Origin: Nematostella vectensis
Lineage: Eukaryota; Cnidaria; Anthozoa; Actiniaria; Edwardsiidae
Reading direction: 5' to 3'
NCBI RefSeq assembly: GCF_932526225.1
Contig: NC_064044.1
Coordinates: forward strand, 14,447,453-14,511,452
DNA length: 64,000 nucleotides
Each line of letters begins with the position of its first letter. Positions within the stretch are counted from its first letter, which is position 1. Below the pieces are notes generated by a model. That model made no database searches. It was not told the origin of the DNA and was given only the letters and a program-made list of their open reading frames with translations. The position numbers and the translations under genes were made by a program. This document shows positions 23,941-36,340 of the stretch, piece by piece.

Positions 23941-25436
23941 AGTGAAAGAAGTATCCACTCACTACATTTTGCAATAAAAATAACTGGGGCTTAACTCGAT
24001 AACTCCCAGACTCAGTAAACATCGCACTTTATTTATCTTATTTATAAATATTGAAGAGATGTCATTTCCATAGGCCGATTTGAGAGAACTATTGCGATAT
24101 TTACCTTTTGGGGGGGATGGTTTGAGATTTCTTTAAATTATTTTAAAGTGGGCACCTGAAACAAACGTTTCCCGCCCTCACCTAAACACAAGAACAAAGG
24201 TGTCATTTTTAGCTTTTAAACCAGTCGAAGCAGAAACAACCGCAAGATATCTTTGTTTTCTTTTTTTATTGCCTTTGTGCTTGCGTTTCGTTGTGCGAAG
24301 TTAAAAAGAAACAACTTAGATTGATGTCAGGTTACAATAACTGACCAATTCAGACCTCAAGCCTTCCAGTCTTTCAAGATAGCGACCGAGTTTGACGAGA
24401 ATTTAAACGAGGACAGTACTTTATTTGTGACCGCATGAACTAGTACTCTCCCTTAATTTAACCATTCATGAAGTACTGGCCGTGGGGCCATCCATGACGT
24501 ACTGACAGAGATAATTCACTTTTTTCACAACTCGTTTTCCCTAAAAAAAACCCTGCTTGCATCACTGGTGAAAACAGAGCTTTGAAGTTACGGGTATATC
24601 CCCTATATATTATTATATATATTAGTGTAGTTTCCTTTTATTGTTGTCGCATAATCTTTTACCTATAAATTATAGAGGGTCAATGTTTACAGGGTGTTGA
24701 GATATTTCTCGTTACTTAGCGATCCGGTTGTTAGGCGCGTGCTCGATCATCCGGGAACTTCACACTTCTAGGCGGAAAAACGATTAAAGGCAGTTTTACA
24801 AGGATCAGCTTGCAACAACAACTGTTCGCGTTAGAGCTTGCTGGTATGTCAAAAGAGTCAATTTAAGCGCAACATGGAATGGTACAGGCATTTTACACGA
24901 TACAATTTAAAACAAACATCTATTGGCAAAATCACTTTAATATTCAGTCTTAATAGTCGCGCGGTAGCCCTTGTTAACAAAGATAGCAATTTGTAAGCAA
25001 AGACGCCATCCACTTTTCGCGCAACACCTTCTTTTTTTCTTAATAAGAAATGACTCACTCAAAAAAAATGGAGAAAAATATTCATCCAAACAAATAGGAG
25101 ACAACCTCTATACCTTCCCTTCCCCCCCCCCGAAATTTTAGTGATCCGTGCATACTTATTTATATTTATTTACATTTTTTAGCGCAGTACCCGGTAAACC
25201 GGAAGATTTAAACAACAACAACAAATTCATGCTGATTAGAGTAAACTCTGCTCTGGGCAGCCTGTGTTACTGAATGGTTTCTGTAACTTGTTGTAATTTA
25301 GCTAAGCAGTTGATCATTTGCTTGCCTCTCCTAACCCTGTCTTCTAGGTTGCATGGAACGCCTTGGCGATCCTCCTTGACCACGTGCTACTGAAAAAGCC
25401 ATGGGGGAGCCATTAGTTCGAGGTGCCCTGGGTGGG
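23941..25436. other. Intergenic spacer between the two convergent GPCR genes
   Basis: AT-rich, no ORF supported by any motif; a C10 run at about 25121. It may include 3' UTRs of both receptors. Confidence 0.5.
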
Positions 25437-26503
25437 CTAGACCCGACCCAAGCGACAGCCAAACACTCGCTTGAATGCGACTTTAAAAGGCTTGTTGACT
25501 GCACCGTATATAAGAGGGTGTATGCCGTTATTAAGGTAATACAAATAGGTATACATCATTTGCGCCTTCCTTGTTAAAATGGCTGGCGCAAAAATGTCAA
25601 GGTAATGAACTACCGAGACGGGAAGCATACATAATATGTACCCAAATACTAGAACAAAAAGTACTTTAGTGATTCGTGTTTCTTCTCCTCTCAACTGCGT
25701 TCCCCTGCTGCGGACTTGCCGCGTCTGGCCGCGTCCTGCTCGCGTCTGGTCGCGTCCTGCTTGCGTCGTGTCGTGTCTATTATCTTGTATACCACCGTTT
25801 GCCATTTGAGTGTTGTGGACTTTGACTGTTTTGTGGATTTTCCAGTGGGAGATAATCATCACCGTGACAGGTGCGATTATATAAAAGAAGGTAGTCAGCA
25901 CGGAAAAACCAGCGTCCACTTCTCTGCTTTTGAAAACAGCAAAGCAAATTGCACGATCGGCACGAAATGTGAACTTAAACAGTGGAATCATCATGACCAC
26001 GGTTACTGTGGCAACAGAGCCTAGCCATACTGCCAACACCATACCCCATGCGTAGGACTTTTTGAAATATTTTCGGTACAAATTGGGTTTTACCACAAAA
26101 AGTACCTGTTTACGGCGGTCAGCCCGTTCATCTGCAGGTTTCCGTAACCGATCGCAAAATAGAGGAATCCGAAAACTGTACAGGCGGTCTTTCCAAACGG
26201 CCATTTGCTATTTGCCAGCACAAAACAAGACATAGCCATGCAGCTTAATGCAATAAGTACATTTGAACCGGCGAGAACGGCGATGTATAGATTTGTCAGG
26301 GTGTATAATACCGAACTCCGGAGAATTACCAGAAGTACAATCAAATTCCCAGTCAATGAGCCGGCAGTTATTGTTAACATTAAACCAAACTCAAGACCTT
26401 TCAACCAGGGTGTAGGGCTCTGGAGGTCTTCATACATTGACACGTTCATGACGGCGCTGTTAACCGGCTGATCAACCCAAGGTTCTCGAAGACGCCGGCC
26501 CAA
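25437..26503 (-). pseudogene. Class A GPCR with one-base frameshift
   Basis: The minus-strand frame from 26503 encodes the N-terminus (NVS glycosylation site), TM1 (GSLTGNLIVLLVIL), TM2, Cys in KTACTVFGF and TM3 ending TAVNRYFLW, then stop. The next frame resumes within the same codons as VVKPNLYRKYFKKSYAW (loop 2) and runs through TM4-TM7 to RVFGCRLGRV and stop. The break falls in a run of five T after the Tyr codon of NRY near 26098-26102; a run of three or six would keep the frame. NRYF.VVKP and RADRAICF mirror the intact receptor at 21136, so the two are paralogues. Motifs are also weak: LAGSN for LAxxD, CMLP for CWxP, HPLIY for NPxxY. Loop 3 is an Arg/Gln/Thr-rich stretch. It is single-exon, a young pseudogene or an assembly error. 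Confidence 0.82.
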
Positions 26504-28531
26504 GTCTTGTTGCGTCAGAGTTATTGCTCACACTTCTTCAAAAGGTGTTTGACAAGCTAAACAAATTAATAAAAAGCGACCACCACTTTCCCAAAGAATC
26601 CAGGAAATCAATTATCGACTGAACTCATCAAAATCTGGGATTCTGAAAGCATCCTGTATTTTAGTAGCAAATTATTTGAAAATGGATACTATATTCTCAA
26701 GAATGATATTATCTTCTAGGAAATTCTCAATTTCATTTTTTGTGGTTCTCACAGGGTGTTAATTAATAATGGCGCCTAAGTTTGCTTAAAAGGTGTTCAT
26801 ATTTATTGGTTTTTATTATTGACCACACATGTATAAATTTTACTTTTGCTATGATATTTCAATATCAACTTAACACTTTAATCCCAAAACAATTACTTTA
26901 AGAGAAAAGTTATGTTGTTATGTAAAGAATTTATGTTGTCATGTAGAGAAGAATTTTTTTTTTATATCGAGTAGTAATATTGTTATGTCCTTAAGGTGAT
27001 CCACCTTGAGATTCGAGGGTGGGAAAAATTTTAAAATTTTAAACTTTCGATTGCTTGTAAGATGAACATGAAATCCTGGAAGCTTCTGCTTTTCGTATTC
27101 TTAAAAGCATCTTTTTATCTGTTGTATATAAACAAGTTCAAAATGAAATTATTTGGCGACAGCTATAAGAAAACAAATATTTGCATGTTAAGACTTTAAA
27201 ACCTTCGTTTGTCTGATATTGGTCATATGAATAGCCTCATTCTAAACTCCAATCTTAGGGCCCCCGAATGGTCCCCTTGAAATTTCGATGTGCTCGCACT
27301 TTTCGGCTAATCTTAGGGCCCCCGAATGGTCCCCATTGCAAATATAAATAGACACAAAAATTCCGTGAAAAAAGCCAGACAATATTTGCACATTCGACAA
27401 CATTTGTACATCACACTAGTACCTTTTCTTTATTTCCTTTTTTCTTGCATGCAATAGTGGACTTGCGCTAAGAGATCACGTGACTTTTCTGGGTGGCAAA
27501 TTCAAAACAAAATAATCAAACAAAAAAATTAGAAATGACTGCGCCCGTCACAGAGAACGACTAAATAAAAATCTTCAAATGAAAGAAAAAAATTCTGGCT
27601 CTTTTCGTTAGCGCGGAATAAATTGCTTTTTGTTGTTATTATTTTGCCGCTAAACGCCTGAGCGCGCGCTAGTTACGCAATACGTCTTATTTCCATTATG
27701 CCAGGCAAATCTTCAAAAAGGGGTTCTCATTTTATCCATATCGTTTTCTATTAAAGAGCTATTTTATTTCAAATTTGCCGTATGCTTGGCTATTTCCGAC
27801 CTTTTGGGGAGAATAACTATTGATTAAAAATATGAAAAAAATTAGAGCCTCTTTTATAGCAAGGCCAGTGTTCTGCATGTCTGACAAATAATACGAAGAT
27901 CGGACGGATTCTATGGTACCAACACTTCAAAGTTTGTTGCTTTTTGGTGCATTTTAGTTTCGCTGTAATTTCCAAAACTTTCGCACCATACTGGTTTTTA
28001 GTACCCTAGAAAATGGCCTAAACAAATCATTTTCGCAGATAAACATTTCTTTAGGGTGAAAGTGAACCGTAACCGTAGGATATGTCAAAACTTCGTTTTC
28101 GAAGATTCAAAATCAACCTTTTAACGGCTTTAGAATGCAAAAAGGCCATAAAAACGTTTATAATCATTTTTTGTTCTAAGAATTTCCGCCATCTTGGATC
28201 CGCCATCTTGGATCCGCCATCTTGGATTCTTATCTGGAATCATTACAGAAAAAAGTATTTGCATGCATTTATTTCTGCTCAAAGTAATGCGAATTGCATA
28301 ATATTAGCCTTAAAAGTGTCATCAAGTAAATCTAGTGACATTTTTAACAAAAGCTTTGAGACAGCAAAATTTACCCACCCCTCCCCCCAAATATCCGAGG
28401 TAAAAAAGTTCTTGCGCTGTTGTGAATCTTGTCATCTAAACAAACTATAAAGTCAAAACAGGCATTTAAATCTGAGAAACAGGGCCAAAATATGAAAAAT
28501 TCATTACTTTTTCGTTTTTGGAAAACCTATG
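26504..28531. other. Intergenic AT-rich region
   Basis: No gene is supported. It contains a 26-bp direct repeat, AATCTTAGGGCCCCCGAATGG..., at about 27254 and 27310, and three tandem copies of ATCCGCCATCTTGG at about 28186-28228 (the same CCGCCATCTTG core as the minisatellite at 23105). Confidence 0.55.
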
Positions 28532-28773
28532 TGTGAAAATACGGTTGCCATGGTAACATGGAGCGTCTACTCGACATGTCAATGGCATCAAAATGTCCGC
28601 AGATAGATTTTAGGAAAAATCACCAAGTTTTAGTCTCTTAACTGTTATGGTTCAGAAGTTATAGTAATTTTCCTGGAGGGAGGGCTTACAGAGACCCCCC
28701 CCCCCCCAAGTCTGAATAGGGTTAAGCAGGTACCATCTTTATTGAAATGACAACATCTTTCTTTTCTTTTATT

Positions 28774-28965
28774 CGATATCGATGATAATCCTAATGTTAT
28801 GATATACAATGATCCTAATATTCGATATCGATGATAATCCTAATCTTATGATATTCAATGATCCTAATATTCGATATCGATGATAATCCTAATCTTATGA
28901 TATACAATGATCCTAATATCCGATATCGATGATAATCCTAATCTTATGATATACAATGTGGGACC
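28774..28965 (+). repeat. 49-bp tandem repeat, about 4 copies
   Basis: Units of TTCGATATCGATGATAATCC followed by TAATCTTATGATATACAATG and ATCCTAATA. The matching array in the duplicate lies at 44797-44985. Confidence 0.9.
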
Positions 28966-29647
28966 ACTTGCTGACCTCTCTCATTATCTTCCATTTTTGG
29001 GGGGAGGGGTGGAGGCGCCTTTGTTTGCTCTACTATAGTCATAGCTTTTAGTTGGATAGCGCGAGAATCTGAGTACTTTGGCCACCCCCCTCAACTGGCA
29101 AGTTTGCATGCCACAGGGCTCCCGCATCAATATTTTCTATTCTCTTTGGTTTTAAAGGTCCTTGCACCTAGAGCTTCATGCGGGGAGGTTATGTGTAGAC
29201 TGATTGCTTTAAGGGGAGTTTAATTGTTGTCGAGGAGCGCGTTGAGCGGTGCTGACGAGACCCCTCGAATGCCACACAAGGTAAGCGAGGAATGTTGAAT
29301 GTTCATGTTTTATTTCATTGCTCGTCCCTTACAAACTTATTTTTACACTTATAAAAATCTTACAATTATATAGAAATTAAAAATCATGTCGGTTTTAGAG
29401 TAAAAAAAATCAACAAAATTTTCGCTGTCAGGTCCGGTGTTCAGTCCTTGTGTTCCGTTCTTTGTGTTCCAATCGTTTCCATGGCAACCAGTGTGAAATC
29501 TATCCCCGGCAAGGGACCTTTCTGTACTTAAGACTACAAGGCAAAATCACGAAGATTAGGAGTGCAACTTTCATGTTCTTCCCCTTCAAGTGAACGTTTT
29601 ATGATCGTCCGGTTCGGGGAAGATTTAGCAGCGGTTCTATGGTGTAC

Positions 29648-30966
29648 TTACATTCGACGATAGCAGTATCGGTAGCAGTGGCGGTAACGGCGGGGCTTTC
29701 CGTGGTAGTATTTGTACCTCCAGACGCAGCGGCGACGGTAACGGCAGTGGTAGTATTTAACTTTGCAAAAACACTTCTGGTAGCAGTGGTACTTATAGTA
29801 AAACTTGTGCTTTCCAAAATACGATTTGCAATATCTGGAGCGACGACACACGCGATGGCAGCGACGATAGAGATGATGTCTTTTCTCAGGAACATTCTCG
29901 TCTGTTGAGGGTGCATTCATTAAAAAAAAATCCATAAGATATACGCATTCATTGGAGGATTATATAGAGTATGGCTGGATAAGAATCTAAATTATTAAAC
30001 TATTAACGTAGACTTTACCTTTCTCCACTTCAGCTACCTCGTTTTCTGCTTCTCCTGGGTTCTCATCGTTTTCTGTGAATAAAGAACGCGTGTTTCAGAT
30101 ACGTTGATACAAATGATGGTTCATCAGCACGCGACGCCTTCCTGCCGACGCCGAAAACGTGTTTATTTTAGTAATGTTTTTTTTACTGAAATGAGTTGAA
30201 TTTGAGGGAAGGTACTAGAGGGTAGTTGCTGTTTATCATTGCTTAGCCTAAACTAGGAACTTGCGAAATCCGTCAATATTTGCCAACGCGTCCTATTCTA
30301 TTGCCTCCTTCGCTTAACATCATTATAGTAAATAAAAATAGAAATATAAATGCGTGTAACATTGTAATTGAGCGATTTCTTACGGCTATGTAATACACAC
30401 CGGTTCCACCTTCTGAATCGTCCTCGGGCTCCTCTTGGGTCTCTTCATCTTCCTCACCTGGATCGTTGGAAAAATGCGGAAAAAGAATGTTAGAGATCTT
30501 ATAAACTCCTCCAGAGCTGAGGATGGCTTAACACAACAGTTCGACCTTGAAAAACTTGATTGGCCTCTTCGTCATCTTTCTCTGTCTCCTCAGCCTCCGA
30601 GAGTAAAGAGGACACTCCCTTATTGATTTGTGTGACTCGTCACATCTAACGTCGGCTTTTCGCTAGCAAAGAAATCGCGCGGTGCGTAAATCAGCGAGGA
30701 GGAAAACACAGAGAAGGAAGAAACTGGCCGACAATCTTCGCTGCCTTCGTGTTTTCTTCGTGTTAATTCACACACACGTGTTTGAGGGCTTTAATGTATT
30801 TTACGCATTTAAAGTCCGAGGACCACGTACCATCATCCTCCTGGAGGGGCTCGTCCTTGGTCTCGTCTTGGGCGGCAGGGCTGAGCTCCTCTTCGGTGGT
30901 AGCAGGAGCTGATAGTGCTAAGGCCACGAAGCCGAGCAGGAACAGTAGCAGTATCTTGTGCGACAT
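29648..30966 (-). CDS. Secreted Cys/Tyr/Arg-rich peptide precursor, copy 1; exons 30831-30966, 30401-30457, 30019-30072, 29648-29901
   Basis: Four exons, all introns phase 1, with donors GTACGT, GTGTGT, GTAAAG and acceptors ending CAG. The spliced CDS is 501 nt, 166 residues. Order: signal peptide MSHKILLLFLLGFVALALSA (1-20); a strongly acidic pro-region spread over exons 1-3 (ETKDEPLQEDD, EEDEETQEEPEDD, NDENPGEAENEVAEVEK); a Lys-Arg cleavage site in ENVPEKR; then a mature peptide of about 76 residues with 10 cysteines, dense in Arg, Tyr, Lys and His (for example RRCHRVCRRSRYCKSY and RHCYRYCYRRM). An acidic pro-region balancing a cationic Cys-rich peptide is the usual design of antimicrobial and other secreted defence peptides. 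I recognise no family, so function is inference. TATAAAAA lies at 31034-31041, about 70 bp upstream of the ATG. A paralogue lies at 45674-47030. Confidence 0.85.
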
Positions 30967-31033
30967 CTTGGCTCAGGGAACACTCTCTTGGGTGCGCCTC
31001 GTTCAAATGGGTGCAGAGGCTGTGATTCCTGCT

Positions 31034-31041
31034 TTTTTATA
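31034..31041 (-). promoter_or_regulatory. TATA box of peptide precursor copy 1
   Basis: The minus strand reads TATAAAAAA about 70 bp upstream of the ATG. The equivalent site in copy 2 is at 47099-47106. Confidence 0.6.
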
Positions 31042-31514
31042 CCTCATTTAAAGAGAACTGTTGCAGAAACTTTGGAGTGGCCATTAACCATTTAGAAGGT
31101 TTAAATAGAATAGACAAAGCAATCCCTAGAGTGGAACGTCAACAAAAGACTTGAAATGTTATTCCAGTAATAATTTATGGTAGAATTTGAATAGAAACAG
31201 GAACATGTCTGCATTCATAGATATAGATGAGTTAAAGCAATAATTTATATTGTTCGATTAATATTTCTTAAGATGCTTGGTAAATACAGAAAGGGGTTCT
31301 CGTGAGCAGGACGTCAACTAGCCTTGTGATCCACGCAACATCGCAGCCTGAACAACAGGAACGTGTCATTGTATTTGAGAATTATCCATTTAAAAATATC
31401 ACTATTAGAAAGTGTCACTTCTTCTTTGAAACATTTCAGATATTTCAGGATACTGAGTAATTTCAAGTGCTGCTATTTAATTATCCTCGAAGATGTAGTA
31501 TGAGTCGCGTCACG

Positions 31515-33150
31515 AAAATAACACTATGATTCCAGGAGGCCTCCCACAAGAATTCTTACCCCCTCTGGAAGTGAAAAGCTGAGTTTTAACCCCCAAAATC
31601 GGCACTTAGACCCCCCCCCCTTACTCAATGTTTCCAATTTTCTCCATGGGATACATCAAAATCAATAAGAATGTTAATTTATTCAAGTTCTGATAAGTTG
31701 TCTGGTGTGATGGATGGGTTCATTTTGAAGTGTCTAAAGCATTAAAGCTTCTTTCGCTTTAGCTGTTCCTGAAGTGCGTTACATACCATGACAAAAATAG
31801 CTTTGCGGTTCCAGAAAGATCTAATCCAAAAGGTGTGAGTTTTTGGAGGCCTCCTGTACCAACTTAATTTTTATCCCCTGGAAGTGACTTTTGAGCTGAC
31901 GATAACGATGACAAAGATAATGAAGATGATGATTAAAATATCTAGCAGTGCACTGTTATCCGTATGGCTTGAACAATTTTTAATATTGATTCTAATTTCA
32001 AAACAAAAGCAGCTTGGAAGTGGACTTTTGAAAGATAACATTAGTGCTTCCGATTCAGTGCCATCACATATCATTGACTATCGTTTGAAAGGGGTCTTAT
32101 GGTGTTGTTATCAATAAAAAAGACATCAGCCTCTCTTTTTTATCAATATCGACTTCATAACTCTATCCAAGAATAGGTTCAGGGAAGAAGTTTTATATCA
32201 AAACTTAGTCACTATCCATAAAAACAAACTTTGCACACAGAGTAGCCTTGAAGAGAGGAGTTTGATATCGTACCTGCCGCACGGTTCATTGCCTCAAAAG
32301 CTTTTAAGAGATGTTAAGCAATCATTAGCTGAAATTGACTCTTCTGAGATTTCTCGGCTCGGGTCGCATCTTGTCTTTCGATGGTTGAGACACAGAAACC
32401 TTACGGCTGGTGTACCGTCTGTCATAGTTCTCTTGGTTAATATATAGATTTAGGCACTGCCTAAATTTATCAATATATAATATAATACATATAATATCTA
32501 ATAATAATATAATCCATATATAATATCATACATAATGCGTAAGTTTAATCGTTCATATAAGAGTGCTCGATACACGTATGTAGAGCGGGATATATCTTGA
32601 TGTGTAGGGAATTTACAAATCCCCTGATGAGTGGGTAACCACGAAACAGGCTTGTAAGAATAAACAGTAGTTTGCGTATTTTTCTCACGAAAATAACAAT
32701 ATGATTCGAGGAGGCCTCCTTCAAGAATTCTTTCCCCCTCTGGAAGTGAAAAGCTTAGTTTTAACCCCACAAACCGGCACTGTGACTCCCCCCCCCCCCC
32801 CCCCCCCTTCCTTAATGTTTCCAATTTTCTCCGTGGGATTAATCAAAATCAATAAGAAATATAATTTATTCAAGTTCTAAAATAAGTTGTCTGATGTCTG
32901 GTTTGATGGTTGGCTTCATTTTGAAGTGTTTAAAGAATTAAAGCCTCTTTCCGTTGTAGCTGTTCTTGAAGAGCGTCACATACCATAAAAAATAGCTTTG
33001 CGATTCCAGAAAGATCTAACCCAAAAGGTGTGAGTTTTTGGAGGCCTCCTGCACCACCTTTATTTTCATCCCCTGGAAGTGACTTTTGAGCTGATGATGA
33101 TGAGGATGATGATGATGATTAGAATATCCAGCAGTACACAGTAACCCATA
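31515..33150. repeat. Imperfect tandem duplication inside segmental copy 1
   Basis: The segment 31515-31950 (GTCACGAAAATAACACTATG ... AGGCCTCC ... GTGACTTTTGAGCTGA) recurs at 32688-33150 and once in copy 2 at 47585-48030. Each ends in a GATGATGAGGATGATG-type trinucleotide run and CAGCAGTACACAGTAACCC or a close variant. No coding evidence. Confidence 0.8.
32600..32662 (+). ncRNA. Hammerhead-like ribozyme motif (type III layout), possibly decayed
   Basis: The core CTGATGA (32624-32630) is followed by a perfect stem II, GTGG-GTAA-CCAC (32631-32642), then GAAAC (32643-32647). Upstream, GTA precedes a hairpin GGGAATTTACAAATCCC (32607-32623) that would form stem I and place cleavage after GTA at 32606. 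Stem III pairs only TGT with ACA next to the core, with TCTT/AAGA further out. The two conserved boxes and stem II are convincing; the weak stem III suggests a decayed copy. Confidence 0.5.
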
Positions 33151-34139
33151 CGGCTTAAATATTTGTCAATATTGATCAGTGCGGAACATTACCATTTTTG
33201 GTTATATTTGATAAACAATCTGATTAACCAATCAGAGATGAGTATTACTATGCCCAGTCTCACGCGGACACGCCTCAACTCAGAGTGGGAAAACAAAATG
33301 GCGGTTCCGTTGAATCTGGAAAATCATGTTGAACGCCGCTTTTTAACTCTCTGCTAGCAGTGATTTCTTCTTATCTGTTTAAGCAGGGATTTCACCGACT
33401 CAGTGCGTCATATATACCCTATTTGTGTTGTTTCTCATCGGCAACAGACCTCATTTGCAGGGTTATTTTTACGATATCACCGAATCGTACTGAAATGAAC
33501 GCGGAAGGGTAAGCCACTGCTAGCAGGCTATAACATGGATCACCAATTATCTAGTTGTACGTTTCATCAAGTCATACAAATGCACAAAATTTCCCTGGAT
33601 TTATCTTGCTTTCGCACTCGGAATGAAGACACTCCAAAAAATATTTTAGCTGGGATATTGAAGCTACAATGAATATTATACAGAATGGCAGCGAGTCTCA
33701 TTAAAAAAAATGAAGCTAAATCGTATACAGATTGGCCGCGAGTCACTGTTTATTGTATGCAATTTAAAGACACTACATGAAAGTACTGTTTAAATGTTTA
33801 TATTTGATCCTGGAATAAATAGATTTGCTATGATCAGTAAATCTCAGGGATGGCAGTCATTATTCATAGCTGCATTAGTTTGCTATTACTCGTTGTAAAA
33901 AAAAGTCCTTACCACAAATGCTCACATTATGGCTTTTTTTATAAATGGATTCTAGAGGGGGCACTTGTTTGAGGGGCTATGTAATGTGCTTATTCAATGA
34001 GGGGTGTATGTATACCTCAGTGTCAGAACCATCCCCAAAGGACTTCATTGTATCCAGCTCTGTTTTCATCATGATTCATTTTTTTTAAAAAAGGAAGTTT
34101 TGTGACACAAATCGTGCTTAATACACAGGTTCTAACACC
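33151..34139. other. Intergenic, no gene supported
   Basis: A short frame starting ATGGCGGTTCCGTTGAATC at 33298 follows a CCAATCAGA at about 33228 and could be a promoter and 5' end, but it stops after 19 codons and no continuation was found. Confidence 0.4.
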
Positions 34140-35560
34140 AAGTTAGAGCCATTGAGGGTGTATTTCATTGTGTGTGCAGACAAATGGAAAAAGGCATAAA
34201 GTGTAAACTAGGGTGAGGAAAAGGCATGGTAAGGGCAAAGGGGTGGTGACTAAGAGTATGTCTAATTGGGGGTGCTGACACAGGTTGTGAAGATGAAGTA
34301 AACTTGTACCATGTTTGATTACTAGGCCTTGGAGATAATAGAAGAATGGGAGTGTAGTCATACCCTGGGTACCAGAGGCTCCAAGCTTCACTAGAGCAGA
34401 TATCATATGGAAAATATCTATTCATATTTGGTGAAAATTCAGGCTTATTTTTTTTCTCGCCAGTCTCTATTATATGCGCAAAGAGTCTTTTTTTATATAT
34501 AGAAAGGGAATTAAATTAATTTGTTTTGATAGGCTAGTCTGAGTGTTGAAGCTCCCATTTAAAACTATAGTGATATTAAGAATTTATATGTTTGGGGTAT
34601 ATAGGTTTGAGTAATTCTTTGGGAGGTAAGTTTCTATACTTGGTATATTTTATGTATAGAACTCAGGTTTGGGTATTTTTTTTCTTTTTTTTTTTGGGGG
34701 GGGGGGCTAATTTGACAAAAAGTCCTTATCGCAAATGCTTATTTTAGCATGTTATGCCCTTCTTTTTACCCCTCTTGTACCAGGTTTGATTACTAGGCCT
34801 TGGAGATTCTAGGAGTATGATTGTGCAGTCATAGATATCATACTGTATGGAAAATAAATATTTATATTTGGTGATACTTCAGGAGCATTTTTTATCTCAG
34901 TGCCTATTGCACAGAGTTTGTTTGTTGTCTTTTTTATAAAAATGGAATAAAATTGATTTTATTTAATAAGCAAATCTAAGAGTTGAAGCTCCCTTATAGC
35001 AAGATTTTGTTTGCTTGGGCTATAGAATATAGGCTTGGTTATTTATTTGGGAGGTAAGTTTCTATGCTTGGTATATTTTATGTATAGAACTCAGGTTTGG
35101 GTATTTTTGAGGATGAGTAGGGGGGGGGCTAATTCATCAAAACATTCTTATCGCAAATGCTTATTTTAACATATTATGCCCTCTAGCATTAGATTTTAGA
35201 GGGGGCACTGGTTTGAGTGGCTATGTAATGCGCTTAGTCAATGAGGGCTAATTTATGGTGTGTGCAGACAAATAGGAAAAGGCATAGAGTGTAAAATTAA
35301 AGGTTGAGAAATGCATGGTAAGGGGAGTGAGGTTGTGATGACTGAGGGCATGTCACATGTGGTGTGCTCACACAAGGTGCGAAGACAAGGAAGTAAAATT
35401 GTACCGGGTTCGATGACTAGGGCCTTGGAGGTGAGGAGGATAGAGTTTTTTTTTTATAAAAGGGAATAAAAATAAATTAAATTTGATAAGCAAGGTTTCC
35501 TTCTAAAACTTTTTTACGGGACTGGAAAGTTTCAAGCTTTTGTATGATTTACGCATAGAA
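34140..35560. repeat. Degenerate ~450-550-bp tandem repeat, three units
   Basis: Shared blocks recur in order: GTGTGTGCAGACAAATNGGAAA, TTTGATTACTAGGCCTTGGA, TTGGTATATTTTATGTATAG with AACTCAGGTTTGGGTA, then a G-run. Starts are near 34170, 34770 and 35255. No ORF is shared between units. Confidence 0.7.
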
Positions 35561-35744
35561 CTCAGATTTGGGTTACTTTTTTGGGGGGAAGGGGGGGGGC
35601 TATCTATTCTTGGTGGAGTTTTGGGTATAGAGTTCAGATGCAGGTATACTCTTAGGGGTGGCGCGGTTCCATTCTTTTGGGGGCATAAAATGTTCGTATC
35701 TGTCGGAACCAACAATCATGTTTACAGCTAGAGTGCCCCCCCCC

Positions 35745-36340
35745 CCCCCCCCCATGTTGTTGTGGTGGTCGCAGGGCAAGACATTTAGCTAAAGAATGAT
35801 AAGAAGCGAACCCCCGAGAGACAAGGGTAGGGTAAAATGCTTTTCGGCTAAATGTTGACACGAATTTCCATACCTATTCTTCGGCGATTTTTCCCTGTTG
35901 TATAGACGTTGGGCCTTGACTCGCACTTTCCTCCTCACAATTCAACCTCCGCTCTCCTCAACTTTCACCATACCCTGTGGGCACTCGTTTCGGCTTGTGG
36001 TGAAAATTGTTTTTGTATGTCATGATCCTCATTTATCCTAGTATTTCTCTTTTTCTAAACGTGAACATTACGAAAAGAGTTCGATTTTACGGCAGTCTCC
36101 AATAAAAGCGCTCAATTTGAAAAGGTTTCCCAAACGATATTTTACTTTCTAGCACAGGAACTCATCAACCAAATATCAAACTTGGTATAGAGCAGGATAT
36201 TTTGCTGTTTTGGTCGATTTTTGCGATGCGACGTCTCGCTAACAAAACAAATTCAAGTTTCAAACTCCGCGCGGCCATTTTGAATATTTGTATAATAAGT
36301 AGGTAAATCGATATAACCAAAAATAGTAATGTACGGCACT
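35745..36340. repeat. Dispersed repeat, second copy of 5150-5725
   Basis: Collinear with 5150-5725 from GTTGTGGTGGTCG... to AAGTAGGTAAATCGATAT; this copy has about 80 bp (36091-36170) absent from the other. It is followed by a short palindromic CTATTCAGTTCCGACGGCC repeat (36345-36440). Family unknown. Confidence 0.75.

Larger units (their letters stand above)
28532..32345. repeat. Segmental duplication, copy 1
   Basis: From TGTGAAAATACGGTTGCC to about GCTTTTAAGAGATGTTA this block is collinear and highly similar to 44552-49360, including introns and flanks of the peptide-precursor gene. Copy 1 differs by an extra partial tandem copy of its right part (32688-33150); copy 2 differs by a 0.95-kb DNA element at 48034. 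Confidence 0.9.

Noticed and set aside
23350-23958. 202-codon minus-strand frame of GTRWRLVESNAR repeats
   Set aside because: The 36-bp period makes any stop-free unit into a long frame; no signal, start context or homology.
29254-29280. CTGACGAGACCCCTCGAAT, hammerhead-like with a GAG/CTC stem
   Set aside because: The last core base is T instead of A and no cleavage triplet or stem I fits; present in both duplicate copies but likely chance.
29599-29916. Ala/Thr/Val-rich frames on both strands over the last exon of the peptide gene
   Set aside because: They are other frames of the exon; only the Cys/Tyr/Arg frame joins in phase with the upstream exons.
30080-30130. Minus-strand CTGATGA ... 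GAAAC between CACGCG flanks
   Set aside because: The flanks pair with each other directly and stem II cannot form, so the hammerhead topology is impossible.
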